Shown: positions 32,569-41,503, counted from the stretch's first letter. The stretch: 64,000 nt of DNA from Achromobacter sp. UMC46 (GCF_014170335.1 NZ_LZZS01000004.1:1-64000); one strand, 5' to 3'. Numbers and translations are program-made. The notes: generated by a model from the sequence alone, not told the origin.

Positions 32569-34335
32569 TCACACCAGCCGCCCTGGCGAACGCAGATAGT
32601 CCGCCTTGATTTTGTCGACGATCCAGTAGGCGGTCGCGCCCACGGTGCCTGTCGGGTTGTAGCCCGAGTTCTGCGGGAAAAGCGCCGCGCCCGTCACGAA
32701 CACATTGGGCACGTCCCAGCTCTGCCCATATCGATTGACGACGCTGGTCTCGGGGTTGTCGCCCATGGCCGCGCCGCCCGTCAAATGCGTGGATTGGTAA
32801 GCGGTGGCCGAGAACGGCCGCTTGCGCGGGCCGGGCTCCGTGCGGGCAATCCCTTTCATCGCGCGTCCGATCTCGTCGCCCTTGGTGGTCAGGAAGGCCG
32901 ACATGCGGATGTCGTTGTCCGGGAAATCATAGGTGACGCGCAGCAGCGGCAGGCCCCAGGCGTCATTGTAGGTGGGGTCCAGGCTCAGGTAGCCGCCGCG
33001 CCAGGGTTGGGCGGAACCCGTGATGGTGATGGACGCGGAGTGGTTGTAGTAGCGCTTGACCGCCTTTTTCCAGTCGGCGCCCCACGCCGGCGTGCCTTTG
33101 GGCGTGGGGTGGTAGCCGATGGGCGCGCCGCTGACGACCTGGATCTGCAGATAGCCACCGCCCACGAATCCCAGCGGCCCGTGGTCGAAGTTGTCGGCGC
33201 TGAAATCGTCCATCGTCACGGCCACCGCGCCCGCGCCCATGAAGGGGTTGATGTTGACGGATTCGTCGAAGAACAGGTTCACGCCCGACGTCGTCTGGTG
33301 CGTGTAGTTGCGGCCCACGACGCCCGTGTCCGTGATCGGATCGTAGGGCTTGCCGATACCGGAGAGCAGCAGCAGCCGCACGTTGTTGATGCCGAACGCG
33401 CACAGCACGACGACCTCGGCGGGTTGGAAGATCTCTTCGCCGGCGGCGTCCACATACGTCACGCCGCGCGCGCGCTTCTTGTCCGGCGTCAGCTCCACGC
33501 GCAGCACGTGGGCGCCGGTGCGGATTTCGAAGTTCGCCATCTTCATCGCCACGGGCAGGATACAGACCTGCGGCGAGGCCTTGGCGAAGTGCTCGCAGCC
33601 GAAGTTGGAGCAGAACCCGCAGTAGACGCACGCGCTCATGTGCAGGCCTTCGGAATTCACGTAGGGCCGCGTACAGAGCGCCGACGGCTGCACGTAGGGG
33701 TGGTAGCCCAGCGTCTTGGCTGCCTCGCCGAACAGGGCGGGCGCGTAGGGCACCTTCATGGGAGGGTTCGGATACGGCCGCGACCGCCATGGCTCGAACG
33801 GGTTGCCGCCTTCCTGCTTTTGCCCCTTGATGTTGCCTGCCTGCCCGGATGCGCCGATCAGGTAGTCGTAGCGGTCGAAGTAGGGCTCCAGTTCGTCGTA
33901 CGTCAGCGGCCAGTCCTGACAGGTCAATTCGCGGTCGAAGATGCCGGCGCCATAGCGTTCTGTGTAGTGGCTGCGGATGCGGAAATCCGTGGGATCGAAG
34001 CGGTAGTAGGCGCCCGACCAGTGGTTGCCGGCCCCGCCCAGATGCGTGCCGGGATAGGCGAACTGCCAGCGGCGCATGGGCAGCGCCTTCTGGTCGGTGC
34101 TGTTGCGGAACGTGAAGGTTTCGGTGGCGGCGTCCTGATGCAGCTCGTGGCGGCGGGTGTACTTCAGTTCGTCGTGGACGTTCGGTCCCTGGAAGTCGGG
34201 CGATGGCCAACGCGCCTGGCCGCGCTCCAGCACGACCACGCGCTGGTTGGCGGCGGCCAGCTCCTTGCCGATGATCGATCCCGTCCAGCCGCCGCCGATA
34301 ATCGCCACGTCTACTGCGGGCAGGGTCTTAGCCAT
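32569..34335 (-). CDS. GMC-type FAD dehydrogenase, large subunit (gluconate/sorbitol/glucose dehydrogenase family)
   Basis: A 588-residue flavoprotein. The ADP-binding motif IIGGGWTGSIIG is at residues 12-23. A Cys cluster CVYCGFCSNFGC (about 225-245) matches the region that ligates the [3Fe-4S] cluster in FAD-glucose dehydrogenase. The GMC catalytic pair is seen as His in STHLTGGAAMG and Asn in GYNPTGTVGA. It oxidises a sugar, sugar acid or polyol on the periplasmic side. It has no signal peptide and is probably exported by hitch-hiking with the gamma subunit, whose gene overlaps it by 8 bases. Substrate unknown. Confidence 0.94.
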   Translation of the reverse strand: MAKTLPAVDVAIIGGGWTGSIIGKELAAANQRVVVLERGQARWPSPDFQGPNVHDELKYTRRHELHQDAATETFTFRNSTDQKALPMRRWQFAYPGTHLGGAGNHWSGAYYRFDPTDFRIRSHYTERYGAGIFDRELTCQDWPLTYDELEPYFDRYDYLIGASGQAGNIKGQKQEGGNPFEPWRSRPYPNPPMKVPYAPALFGEAAKTLGYHPYVQPSALCTRPYVNSEGLHMSACVYCGFCSNFGCEHFAKASPQVCILPVAMKMANFEIRTGAHVLRVELTPDKKRARGVTYVDAAGEEIFQPAEVVVLCAFGINNVRLLLLSGIGKPYDPITDTGVVGRNYTHQTTSGVNLFFDESVNINPFMGAGAVAVTMDDFSADNFDHGPLGFVGGGYLQIQVVSGAPIGYHPTPKGTPAWGADWKKAVKRYYNHSASITITGSAQPWRGGYLSLDPTYNDAWGLPLLRVTYDFPDNDIRMSAFLTTKGDEIGRAMKGIARTEPGPRKRPFSATAYQSTHLTGGAAMGDNPETSVVNRYGQSWDVPNVFVTGAALFPQNSGYNPTGTVGATAYWIVDKIKADYLRSPGRLV

Positions 34336-35137
34336 GGCCGTCTCCCGGTTTCATCACATGTCCCGTGGCGTTGGCGATGGACACCGGCTTGCCGGCCCAG
34401 ATGACGCCATGCCGCTCGATATCGTTGGAGAACGAGGCGAACGCGCCCGGAAACCCCACCAGCTTCCAGCCGACCATGTCGGCATTGCCGCCGTACAACG
34501 GGTCCGAGAAGAACCCTTCGATGGTGGCGTCCAGTAGCGCCTGGAAAAACACGTCGGAGGGCAAGGGTGAAAAATCGGGCTTTCCGGCCTGCATGTCATG
34601 CAGCCAGGCGTCCTGCCGGGCGTCGTCCAATTCGGCAAACGGCTTGCCGTCCTGCTTGCGGGTGGCGGCGTCCAACGCGGCCAGACCGCGCCGGATCATC
34701 TCGGCGGGGGTGAATGACAATTGGTAACCCTGTTCCGGCGTGCCTTTTTCGAACGGGCCTTGCCGGTAGAACTGGCTGCCTGCCCCCCATGCGCCGGCCA
34801 ATTGGCCATCCAGGAAACGGGTCACACCGGCTTCCTTGGCGCCCGGTCCCAGTTCGTCGGCCGGGATCAGGCGTGCCGCGATCGCGTCCATCGCCAGGGC
34901 TTCCTGGGCATTGAAAAAGGTCAAGGTTCGATTGACGGGCGTCGCCGCGGGGGGGAGCATCTGGCCCGTTCCCGCCGCAGGCGGGGACTCGCCCGGCGCG
35001 CTGCGGGCCGTGACGGCCCATGCGGCGCCGGGAACCCCGACCGCCAACGCCTTGAGCAGGCCGCGTCGCCCGGGGGCTGGCGGATCGTCCGGGCGTCGAG
35101 CCTCAGGGGATAGATCGTCGGAGGGTTGATCGTCCAT
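34328..35137 (-). CDS. Gluconate 2-dehydrogenase-type gamma subunit (Tat-exported)
   Basis: A 269-residue protein with a twin-arginine-type leader (PGRRGLLKALAVGVPGAAWA) and the gamma-subunit domain (about 75-255; TLTFFNAQEALAMDAIAARL and LLDATIEGFFSDPLYGGN). It is the chaperone/export subunit for the FAD subunit encoded next. First gene of a three-gene operon with 8-base overlap to the large subunit. A weak sigma-54-like sequence (GGGCAAG-TTGC-GTGC, minus strand) overlaps the divergent promoter at 35159, but the -12 half is poor. Confidence 0.9.
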   Translation of the reverse strand: MDDQPSDDLSPEARRPDDPPAPGRRGLLKALAVGVPGAAWAVTARSAPGESPPAAGTGQMLPPAATPVNRTLTFFNAQEALAMDAIAARLIPADELGPGAKEAGVTRFLDGQLAGAWGAGSQFYRQGPFEKGTPEQGYQLSFTPAEMIRRGLAALDAATRKQDGKPFAELDDARQDAWLHDMQAGKPDFSPLPSDVFFQALLDATIEGFFSDPLYGGNADMVGWKLVGFPGAFASFSNDIERHGVIWAGKPVSIANATGHVMKPGDGHG

Positions 35138-35158
35138 GCATCACTCCAGCATCGGGGC

Positions 35159-35173
35159 AGGCACGCAACTTGC
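35159..35173 (+). promoter_or_regulatory. Sigma-54 promoter for the secreted protein gene at 35253
   Basis: AGGCACG-CAAC-TTGC matches GGCACG-N4-TTGC perfectly with GG-N10-GC spacing. The start would be near 35185, giving a leader of about 68 bases. Confidence 0.75.
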
Positions 35174-35252
35174 CCCTGGGTGAAAGAGATCCCGCACCAG
35201 CTCGTTATCCGTCGGCGCCTAGTTTGTCACTGTTTTCCTTCTGGAGACAACC

Positions 35253-35654
35253 ATGAAAAGCCACAAACTGCTACTGCTGTCCGTCTTGGCAATCCTGCCC
35301 TGGCACGCCGCCTGGGCGCAGTCCCCCCGCTCGACGCTGGTTGCGCAGGCCGCCGCTCCCGCGCAACCCATGCCGACGCCGGACGAGAAGACCGCCCCGG
35401 CCAACGCCATCGGCAAGCCCGTCCCCGGCGCGCAGAGGCCGGATGAGAAAAAAATGCCTTCGTCTGAAGAAAAGGGCATGGATGAGAAGGGCACGGATTC
35501 CAAGGCGGGCTCAAGCCCCCGGCAAAAGGATCCTGGCGCGGATACGGCCGACCCGCAGAAAACGCCCGGCAACAAGACCGGGGCGCCCGACAATGCCGGT
35601 ATGCCGGGCTCTGGCGCGACGTCAGGATCCGGCGGCGGGGCGGACCCGCGCTAG
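35253..35654 (+). CDS. Small secreted Lys/Asp/Pro-rich protein
   Basis: A 133-residue protein with a Sec signal peptide (MKSHKLLLLSVLAILPWHAA, cut near AWAQ). The disordered mature part is rich in Lys, Asp, Pro, Gly and Ser (TPDEKTAPANAIGKPVPG, later KGMDEKGTDSKAGSSPRQKD). No domain is known to me. CTGGAG precedes the ATG. It resembles the secreted protein at 7952 in design and also has a sigma-54 promoter. Confidence 0.78.
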   Translation: MKSHKLLLLSVLAILPWHAAWAQSPRSTLVAQAAAPAQPMPTPDEKTAPANAIGKPVPGAQRPDEKKMPSSEEKGMDEKGTDSKAGSSPRQKDPGADTADPQKTPGNKTGAPDNAGMPGSGATSGSGGGADPR

Positions 35655-36013
35655 CCGCAGCCGGCCTCCCCATTACCTGTTCCGGCAAGATTCAGGTAGT
35701 ATTCAGGTTCCTGTAAGAACGAGAGCCCGGCGGTTTTCATGCGCCATCGCTGCCCGATGGGCAGTGCGCGATTTCCGCCCACCATGACCGAAGACCCCCC
35801 TCCTAGCAGGGCGCCCCGGCGCCCGCCATCCCTTCCTGTTTCCCCCACGGCCTCCGGTTTCCGAAGCGCCGATCCGGCCCGCGCCAATGCGGCGACGCCC
35901 TTGCTGGCGTGCCGCGCGCCGCCATCCGCCCGATCCCCATCGCTTGATCACGCATTTTCCTTTCAGCAAGGTGGCGCTATCGTGTGCGCTCGCCCGATTA
36001 CCGTGGACCGACA
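35655..36013. other. 359-base gap before the terC-like gene, with direct repeat and hairpin
   Basis: It holds ATTCAGGT twice (35690-35697 and 35701-35708) with an 11-base period, the spacing of tandem OmpR-family sites. A hairpin CTGCCC-GAT-GGGCAG (35750-35764) with outer GCGC arms follows. Short open frames here lack ribosome-binding sites and homology. I looked for a yybP-ykoY-type Mn2+ riboswitch, common before terC, and could not recognise one. Confidence 0.5.
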
Positions 36014-37609
36014 ATGATTTTCGACTGGATGAACGACCCCACCGCCTGGCTTGGCCTGGCGACGCTGGTCATTCTTGAAATTGTTCTGGGCATCGACAAC
36101 CTGGTGTTCATCGCCATCCTGGCCGACAAGCTGCCGCCCGATCAGCGCAACCGCGCACGCTTGATCGGCCTGACGCTGGCGCTGGTGATGCGCCTGGGCC
36201 TGCTGGCCAGCATTGCATGGGTCGTCACGCTGACGGCGCCTCTGTTCACCGTGTGGGGGGCCGAGATCTCCGGGCGCGACCTGATCCTGATCCTGGGCGG
36301 CCTGTTCCTGCTCTTCAAGGGCACGATGGAACTGCATGAGCGCGTGGAAGGCAGCGCGTCGCACGACGCCGGCCAGAAGGTGCAGCATGCCGTGTTCTGG
36401 CAGGTGATCCTGCAGATTGTGGTGCTGGACGCCGTGTTCTCGCTGGACTCCGTGATTACCGCCGTGGGCATGGTGCAGGACCTGAGCATCATGATGATCG
36501 CCGTGGTGGTGGCGATGGCCGTCATGATGGTGGCCAGCCGTCCGCTGATGGCGTTCGTGGGCCGCCATCCGACGGTGGTGATCCTGTGCCTGGGCCTCTT
36601 GCTGATGATCGGCTTCAGCCTGGTGGCCGAAGGCCTGGGCTTCCATATGCCCAAGGGATACCTGTATGCCGCCATCGGCTTCTCGATCCTGATCGAGCTG
36701 TGCAACCAGTTGGCCCGCCGCAATCGCGCTCGAGGCACGCATGCGCTGGGGCGTCGCCAACGCACCGCGCAGGCGGTGTTGCGCCTGCTGCGCGCTGGTC
36801 GGTCGGGCCAACCGGGACACCAGGCTGACGAGGTCGTGGCGCTGGTGGACAGCGCAGGCGACGAGCCCGCGTTCGCGCCTGAAGAAAGCTCGATGATCGA
36901 GCGCGTGTTGTCCGTCGGCGCGCATGACGTGCGGTCCATCATGGTGCCGCGCGGCGACATGACGTGGCTGGACGTGTCCGACACGCCCGGCATCGTCGTC
37001 CGCAAGTTCGCCACCGGCCACTCCCGCCTGCCGCTCTGCGCGGGCGAGGCGTCCAACGTGCTGGGCGTGCTGCACTTCAAGGATGTGCTGCCGCTGCTGC
37101 AGAACCCGGGTCCGATCGACCTGGTGGAACTGGCGCGCGAACCGCGCTATGTCATGGAGACAACGCCGGTGCTGAAGGTGCTGGAAGAGCTGCGCGCCTC
37201 GCGCGACCACATGCTGATCGTGGTGGATGAGCACGGCGTCTGCGAAGGCCTGGTGACGCCGATGGACGTGCTGACTGCGGTGGCGGGCGATCTGCCCGAG
37301 CATAGCGACGACGAGCCCGAAGCGCTGCAATTGTCGGACGGTTCGTGGCTGCTGGAAGGACGTCTTTCGGTTGGCGAGGCGGCCCGGCTGCTGGAGGCGC
37401 CTACACTGGCCGACGACTATCCGGACGCCACCCTTGCGGGCTGCCTGTTGCGGGCGGTGGGCCGGATTCCCGACGCGGGCGACACGGTATCACTGCATGA
37501 TTGGAGTTTCGAAGTGACGCGTCGCGACGGGCTGCGTATTCATCAAGTCCATGCGCGCCCGCCGGCGTCGCGGATGCAGCAGGCCGACCGACCGTTTGCT
37601 ACGCGGTGA
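36014..37609 (+). CDS. TerC-CBS-CorC_HlyC fusion protein
   Basis: A 531-residue inner-membrane protein. The TerC domain (about 10-235, seven helices, with [20 protein letters not shown] and [13 protein letters not shown]) carries the paired Asp residues typical of the family. A CBS pair (about 300-425; [18 protein letters not shown] and [20 protein letters not shown]) and a C-terminal CorC_HlyC domain follow. TerC proteins are linked to metal (Mn2+, Ca2+) efflux and tellurite resistance. The CBS/CorC part probably senses nucleotide or ion status. The ATG at 36014 begins the conserved [10 protein letters not shown] classic terminator follows. Confidence 0.93.
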   Translation: MIFDWMNDPTAWLGLATLVILEIVLGIDNLVFIAILADKLPPDQRNRARLIGLTLALVMRLGLLASIAWVVTLTAPLFTVWGAEISGRDLILILGGLFLLFKGTMELHERVEGSASHDAGQKVQHAVFWQVILQIVVLDAVFSLDSVITAVGMVQDLSIMMIAVVVAMAVMMVASRPLMAFVGRHPTVVILCLGLLLMIGFSLVAEGLGFHMPKGYLYAAIGFSILIELCNQLARRNRARGTHALGRRQRTAQAVLRLLRAGRSGQPGHQADEVVALVDSAGDEPAFAPEESSMIERVLSVGAHDVRSIMVPRGDMTWLDVSDTPGIVVRKFATGHSRLPLCAGEASNVLGVLHFKDVLPLLQNPGPIDLVELAREPRYVMETTPVLKVLEELRASRDHMLIVVDEHGVCEGLVTPMDVLTAVAGDLPEHSDDEPEALQLSDGSWLLEGRLSVGEAARLLEAPTLADDYPDATLAGCLLRAVGRIPDAGDTVSLHDWSFEVTRRDGLRIHQVHARPPASRMQQADRPFATR

Positions 37610-37613
37610 ATGC

Positions 37614-37649
37614 AGCGGGGACGCCAATAAGGTGTCCCCGCTTTTTTTT
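37614..37649 (+). terminator. Rho-independent terminator after the terC-like gene
   Basis: AGCGGGGAC and GTCCCCGCT form a nine-base perfect stem with an 11-base loop, followed by eight T residues. It is the most canonical terminator in the window. Confidence 0.93.
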
Positions 37650-37754
37650 CCGCTCGCGAGTGCTGGGATCGACCGGGTATTCCGCGAAGAAACCACGGGA
37701 TGGCCGGCGAAGACGTGGCGCTTGGGGAAAGTAAAACTCTGTGCGAATATTGCG

Positions 37755-37770
37755 GAAGATTTAAATCTTC
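37755..37770. promoter_or_regulatory. Perfect 16-base palindrome, candidate operator
   Basis: GAAGATTTAAATCTTC is a perfect palindrome in a locally AT-rich patch about 90 bases before the broken outer-membrane gene at 37857. A partial copy (AAGAAGATC) follows at 37794. It probably controls the 37857-40830 gene group; the regulator is not identified. Confidence 0.5.
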
Positions 37771-37856
37771 TTAGTACTCATATTAATAATTCCAAGAAGA
37801 TCCTTTGCACTACCGCATGTCTTTGCATTTTGTGATTCCTGGTTGGAGAGCAGCGC

Positions 37857-38385
37857 ATGGGCAGTTTGAGGTCAGGGTGGAGAAAATCGGGAAAGGGGTG
37901 GATTGCCGCATGGCTGGCGTTGAGCGCGCCGCTGGGGTTTTCAGGCGCTGCCTTCGCGCAGTCCGCCGACGACGCGAACAAGAGCAATAATCCGTTGAAT
38001 GTGGGCGCGTCGCTGGGATTTCAGAATTACTACACGCCGAAACTGTTCGGGTCGAATGCGCACACCAATGACTTCCTGATCCGGCTGACGATTCCGTTCG
38101 CGCCGAGTGATTGGGTGGGCGTGCCGCAGATATTGCGGACGACGGTTCCCATCAGCACGCGTCCACAGGCCGATGGCAGCGACACGGTCGACGGCCACGT
38201 GGACCTTCGATCTTCAGAAGAACAATTACTACATCCCCATCGGACTGGGCGCCGGCAAGGCCTGGCGCGTGGGCAAGAACATCTTCAACCTGTTCGCCGA
38301 GCCGCAATGGACGGTGGCGCACAAGGGCGAAGGGCTGCCCCAGTTCACGGTGTTCGCCGGGTTGAACATCACGTTCGGGAATTGA
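37857..38385 (+). pseudogene. Outer-membrane beta-barrel (transporter-like) gene with internal deletion and frame change
   Basis: The first 90 codons encode a signal peptide (cut near FAQSA) and barrel start (NVGASLGFQNYYTPKLFGSN, then LIRLTIPFAPSDWVG). After ADGSDTVDG near 38200 the frame stops making sense. The C-terminal part continues in another frame as ATWTFDLQKNNYYIPIGLGA to FAGLNITFGN at 38385. From memory of related proteins, 70-90 residues of central barrel should lie between; here they are missing, so a deletion plus frame change is likely, not a simple base error. ACGG occurs on both sides of the junction (38187-38210). The ATG has GGAGAG upstream. Confidence 0.8.
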
Positions 38386-38421
38386 TCGCGGCATCGGGTC
38401 CGCAGAACTCCAGGAGCAAGC

Positions 38422-39825
38422 ATGCAAAAGATGATGGCGTCCCTTCGTAGTGCATTGGGCATCGCCGGCCTGGCGGCGTTGGCGGCCGTGGCGGGCTGCG
38501 CCACCTCGCCTGCGCCCATCCAGGACGAGTCGTTGCGCAGCATCGCCAAGGAGGCCTATATCTATGCCTACCCCATGCTCTACAACTACAAGACGATGTA
38601 CGTGCAGGCGATCGATCCCGGCGGCGAGGAGTATGTCGGCGGCTTTGGAAAGTTCCGCCATTACTCGCAGCCCTACACGCCGGAGAACCGCGAAATCGTC
38701 ACGCCGAACAACGACACCCCGTACTCGTGGGCGTGGCTGGACCTGCGCACCGAGCCCTGGGTGTTGAGCCTGCCCGCCACCCCGAAAGACCGGTACAACG
38801 TCTTTCAGATGGTGGATCTGTACACCTACAACTTCGCCTACGCCGGCGTGCGCGCCACGGGCTTTGGTGCCGGCAACTACCTGATCGCCGGGCCGCATTG
38901 GGATGGCGGCAAGCCCCGTGGAATCAGCAAGGTGCTGAAATCCGAAACGGACTTCGTCGGGATCCTCGGGCGCACCAGCCTGAACGGGCCGTCGGACGTG
39001 AAGAACGTGCAGGCCTTGCAGGCCAAGTACCGGTTGCGCCCGCTCAGCGACTTCCTGCGGCATCCGCCGCCGGCGGCCGCGCCCGCCAGCGTGGACTGGC
39101 TGCCGTGGGACGAACAGCGCGCCACGTCGGTGGACTTCATCGCCTATCTGAACCAGTTGCTGGCGTTCACGCAGCCCCAGCCGGCGGCCGAACAGGACAT
39201 GATGCGGCGTTTCGCGCTGATCGGCATCGGGCCGGGCAAGCCCTTCGACGCCGCCAAATTGGATGCGACCACGCGCAATGCAATCGAGCTGGGCGTGGCG
39301 GACGGCAAGGCCGCGCTGCTGCAAGCGGAAAAGCAGACACGTTCGTCCATCGGCCTGTTCGGTTCGCGGACGGACCTGGGCGGCGATTACACGAAGCGAG
39401 CCGTGGCCGCCGCCATGGGCATCTACGGCAACTCATCGGAAGAAGCCGTCTATCTGGGCTATGAGGAAGACGGGCAGGGACGCCCGCTGGACGGTGGCAA
39501 GTCTTATGAGATCCGGTTCGAACCCGGGCAGTTGCCGCCCGTCGCGTTCTTCTGGTCCATGACCATGTACGACCTGCCTGGCCGCCACCTGGTCGACAAC
39601 CCGATCAAGCGCTACGCGATCGGCGACCGCACCCCCGGGCTGAAGCGCGGCAAGGACGGATCGTTGACGCTGTACGTGCAACACGCCAATCCGGGCAAGG
39701 ACAAGGAGTCGAATTGGTTGCCGGCGCCGGAAGGGCGCTTCAACATCGTGGCCCGGTTCTATGGCCCGAAACCCGAAATTCTGAACGGTACGTGGAAGCT
39801 GCCCAAGGCCGAATTGGTGCCTTGA
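38422..39825 (+). CDS. DUF1254/DUF1214 lipoprotein
   Basis: A 467-residue protein with a lipoprotein signal (LAALAAVAGC, lipobox Cys near 26). The DUF1254 domain (about 55-190; AYIYAYPMLYNYKTMY and VTPNNDTPYSWAWLDLRTEP) is followed by the DUF1214 domain (about 350-460; FFWSMTMYDLPGRHLVDNP). The family is widespread and of unknown function. AGGAG precedes the ATG. It lies between two outer-membrane protein genes on the same strand and is probably cotranscribed with them. Confidence 0.92.
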   Translation: MQKMMASLRSALGIAGLAALAAVAGCATSPAPIQDESLRSIAKEAYIYAYPMLYNYKTMYVQAIDPGGEEYVGGFGKFRHYSQPYTPENREIVTPNNDTPYSWAWLDLRTEPWVLSLPATPKDRYNVFQMVDLYTYNFAYAGVRATGFGAGNYLIAGPHWDGGKPRGISKVLKSETDFVGILGRTSLNGPSDVKNVQALQAKYRLRPLSDFLRHPPPAAAPASVDWLPWDEQRATSVDFIAYLNQLLAFTQPQPAAEQDMMRRFALIGIGPGKPFDAAKLDATTRNAIELGVADGKAALLQAEKQTRSSIGLFGSRTDLGGDYTKRAVAAAMGIYGNSSEEAVYLGYEEDGQGRPLDGGKSYEIRFEPGQLPPVAFFWSMTMYDLPGRHLVDNPIKRYAIGDRTPGLKRGKDGSLTLYVQHANPGKDKESNWLPAPEGRFNIVARFYGPKPEILNGTWKLPKAELVP

Positions 39826-39846
39826 GGCGTAAGGGAAGGGGAAGCA

Positions 39847-40830
39847 ATGAAGTCGAACCATGCGCGCCGGGCCATCTGGCGCAAGGCGATGGCACCATGG
39901 GTGACGCTGGCCGCGCTGGCCGCGCCATCCGTATCCTTGGCAACCGAAGGCGCCTTGGGCCGCCAGATCACGGGCACCAACGTGCAGCCGAACGCGGGTA
40001 TCGTTTCGCCCGAACCGATCTGGGCGGTGAACTTCGCCGAGATCTATCTGGACGGCAAGGTCGGCGGCAGCCGTGAAGTGCCCGTGGGGGGACGCACGTC
40101 GCTGGGGCTGGACGGGCAGGTCGCGTTCACGCTTGCCACGGTGCTGAAAACCTGGGACACCGGGCCGGGCCGCTGGAACTTCGCATCCAGTTTCACCTTG
40201 CCCTACGTGTGGACGAAGGTGGATTCCAAATTCAACGGCCCCGGCGGGCGCACTGTCGGGCAAAGCGATACCGCCTCGAACCTTTTCGACTTGTACTTCT
40301 CGCCCATCATCGCTGGCTATCACTTTTCCGAAACGTCGCACATGGCACTCAGCCTGAATATCTGGGCGCCCACCGGCAAGTACAACGCGAATGACATGGC
40401 CAACCCCAGTCTGAACAACTGGACCTTCATTCCCCAGGTGGCCTACACCAAGATTTTCCCGGAGTCCGGCTTCCAGCTGGACACGGTGGCGGGCGTGCAG
40501 TTCTACACCCGCAACAACGCCACCGACTATCGCAACGCGCCCATCTTCAGCCTGGACGTGATGGGCCGCAAGAAGTTCAGCAATGGCGTCAGCGCCGGCC
40601 TGATCTTGGGCACCATGCAGCAGATGGGCCGCGACAAGGGCCCCACGGCCGACAGGCTGAATGGCTTCCAGGGGCGAGACTGGGCATTGGGCCCGATCGT
40701 GACCTACGACACGAAACTGGCGGACAAGCGTTCGCTGTCGCTGAGCCTGCGTTGGGTGCCCACGATCAGCAGCACCAACCGGCTCGACAGCACCAGCACG
40801 GTCATGGGGACGGCCACGCTGGTATTCTGA
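39847..40830 (+). CDS. MetA-pathway (SphA-like) outer-membrane channel protein
   Basis: A 327-residue protein with signal peptide (cut near SLATEG) and a beta-barrel pattern ending in MGTATLVF. Features such as IWAVNFAEIYLDGKVGG, SPIIAGYHFSETSHMALSLN and WAPTGKYN fit the 'phenol MetA degradation' family of outer-membrane proteins, thought to admit hydrophobic substrates. AGGGGAAG precedes the ATG. It starts 21 bases after the DUF1254 gene, in one operon. The broken gene at 37857 is a distant relative by type. Confidence 0.85.
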   Translation: MKSNHARRAIWRKAMAPWVTLAALAAPSVSLATEGALGRQITGTNVQPNAGIVSPEPIWAVNFAEIYLDGKVGGSREVPVGGRTSLGLDGQVAFTLATVLKTWDTGPGRWNFASSFTLPYVWTKVDSKFNGPGGRTVGQSDTASNLFDLYFSPIIAGYHFSETSHMALSLNIWAPTGKYNANDMANPSLNNWTFIPQVAYTKIFPESGFQLDTVAGVQFYTRNNATDYRNAPIFSLDVMGRKKFSNGVSAGLILGTMQQMGRDKGPTADRLNGFQGRDWALGPIVTYDTKLADKRSLSLSLRWVPTISSTNRLDSTSTVMGTATLVF

Positions 40831-40890
40831 GCGCGCTGTCGGGACATTGCGGCAGGGGGTTTCGCATCCGGCGCGTCGGACCTGCCGCGC

Positions 40891-41304
40891 TCAACTGCAG
40901 ACGCGCCGCCAGGGCGCCACGCCACGCGGCGGACAGTAGCCCGCGCACGGCGTGGCGATCGATATGCCGCTTTGGCAACGTAGTTCGGGGGCCTTTTCTC
41001 CGTACGGCACGGTGCCTTGGCAATCGCAGCTGGCCAGCCCCGAGCCGGACGGCAGTTTCCGCGCGGCGGGCGCGGGCGTCGAGGCGTCCGCCGAGGCGTC
41101 GGCGTTGCCCTCGTCGCTTTCGATCGCTGCCCGCACTTTCGCCGCTGGCATGTTGCATGCCTTGGCGATCGCCTTCACCGATTTTCCTTCGTCCGACATC
41201 GACAGTATTTTCTTGTCGCTGCATGCCGCATCGGCGGCGGACGGGAATCCGGCGGACACCGCGCAAAACAGGACGGTGGAAAGCACAGCCCGGCATAGGG
41301 TCAT
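40891..41304 (-). CDS. Secreted Cys-containing protein of unknown function
   Basis: A 137-residue protein with signal peptide (MTLCRAVLSTVLFCAVSAGF, cut near ADAAC). A short helical domain (CSDKKILSMSDEGKSVKAIA, then KACNMPAAKVRAAIES) resembles a small helix-turn-helix, and an Ala/Pro linker follows. The Cys-rich tail reads LASCDCQGTVPYGEKAPELR, then CQSGISIATPCAGYCPPRG. Eight cysteines in the mature part suggest disulfides. GGAGA lies six bases before the ATG at 41304; GTG at 41307 is too close to it. Confidence 0.75.
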   Translation of the reverse strand: MTLCRAVLSTVLFCAVSAGFPSAADAACSDKKILSMSDEGKSVKAIAKACNMPAAKVRAAIESDEGNADASADASTPAPAARKLPSGSGLASCDCQGTVPYGEKAPELRCQSGISIATPCAGYCPPRGVAPWRRVCS

Positions 41305-41434
41305 CACGTGTCTCCAACATGTCGTTGCGGGTTGGGGGAATACGCCGTCCGCCTGCAGGCGCGGACTTTTGCGGCCTAGCGTAGTGCGCCGGTTTTCGCG
41401 GTGTCAATGCGACACGCTTAAATAATCCGACCGG

Positions 41435-41454
41435 CGGCGGATTAGTTTCCGCCG
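41435..41454 (-). terminator. Hairpin after the azoR gene
   Basis: CGGCGGA and TCCGCCG form a seven-base perfect stem with loop TTAGTT, 50 bases past the azoR stop. On the minus strand it is followed by an AT-rich stretch (GGATTATTT). Confidence 0.5.
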
Positions 41455-41503
41455 TCGCGCCGGATGTGCCCGAAGGGCCCGGTAAGCCTGCAGGGATCAG
41501 GAA

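Noticed and set aside
35158..35173. Leftward sigma-54 promoter for the dehydrogenase operon (GGGCAAG-TTGC-GTGC on the minus strand)
   Set aside because: Spacing is right but the -12 half is GTGC instead of TTGC, and it overlaps the better rightward promoter; mentioned only in the gene entry.
35655..36013. yybP-ykoY Mn2+ riboswitch before the terC-type gene
   Set aside because: Expected from family knowledge, but I could not match its conserved core; only a generic hairpin is visible.
35739..36017. Short plus-strand open frames in the leader of the terC-type gene
   Set aside because: No ribosome-binding site, no homology, and they overlap the true start of the terC-type gene.
35963..37330. 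455-codon open frame opposite the terC-type gene
   Set aside because: His/Gln/Arg-rich antisense shadow of a gene with full domain support on the plus strand.
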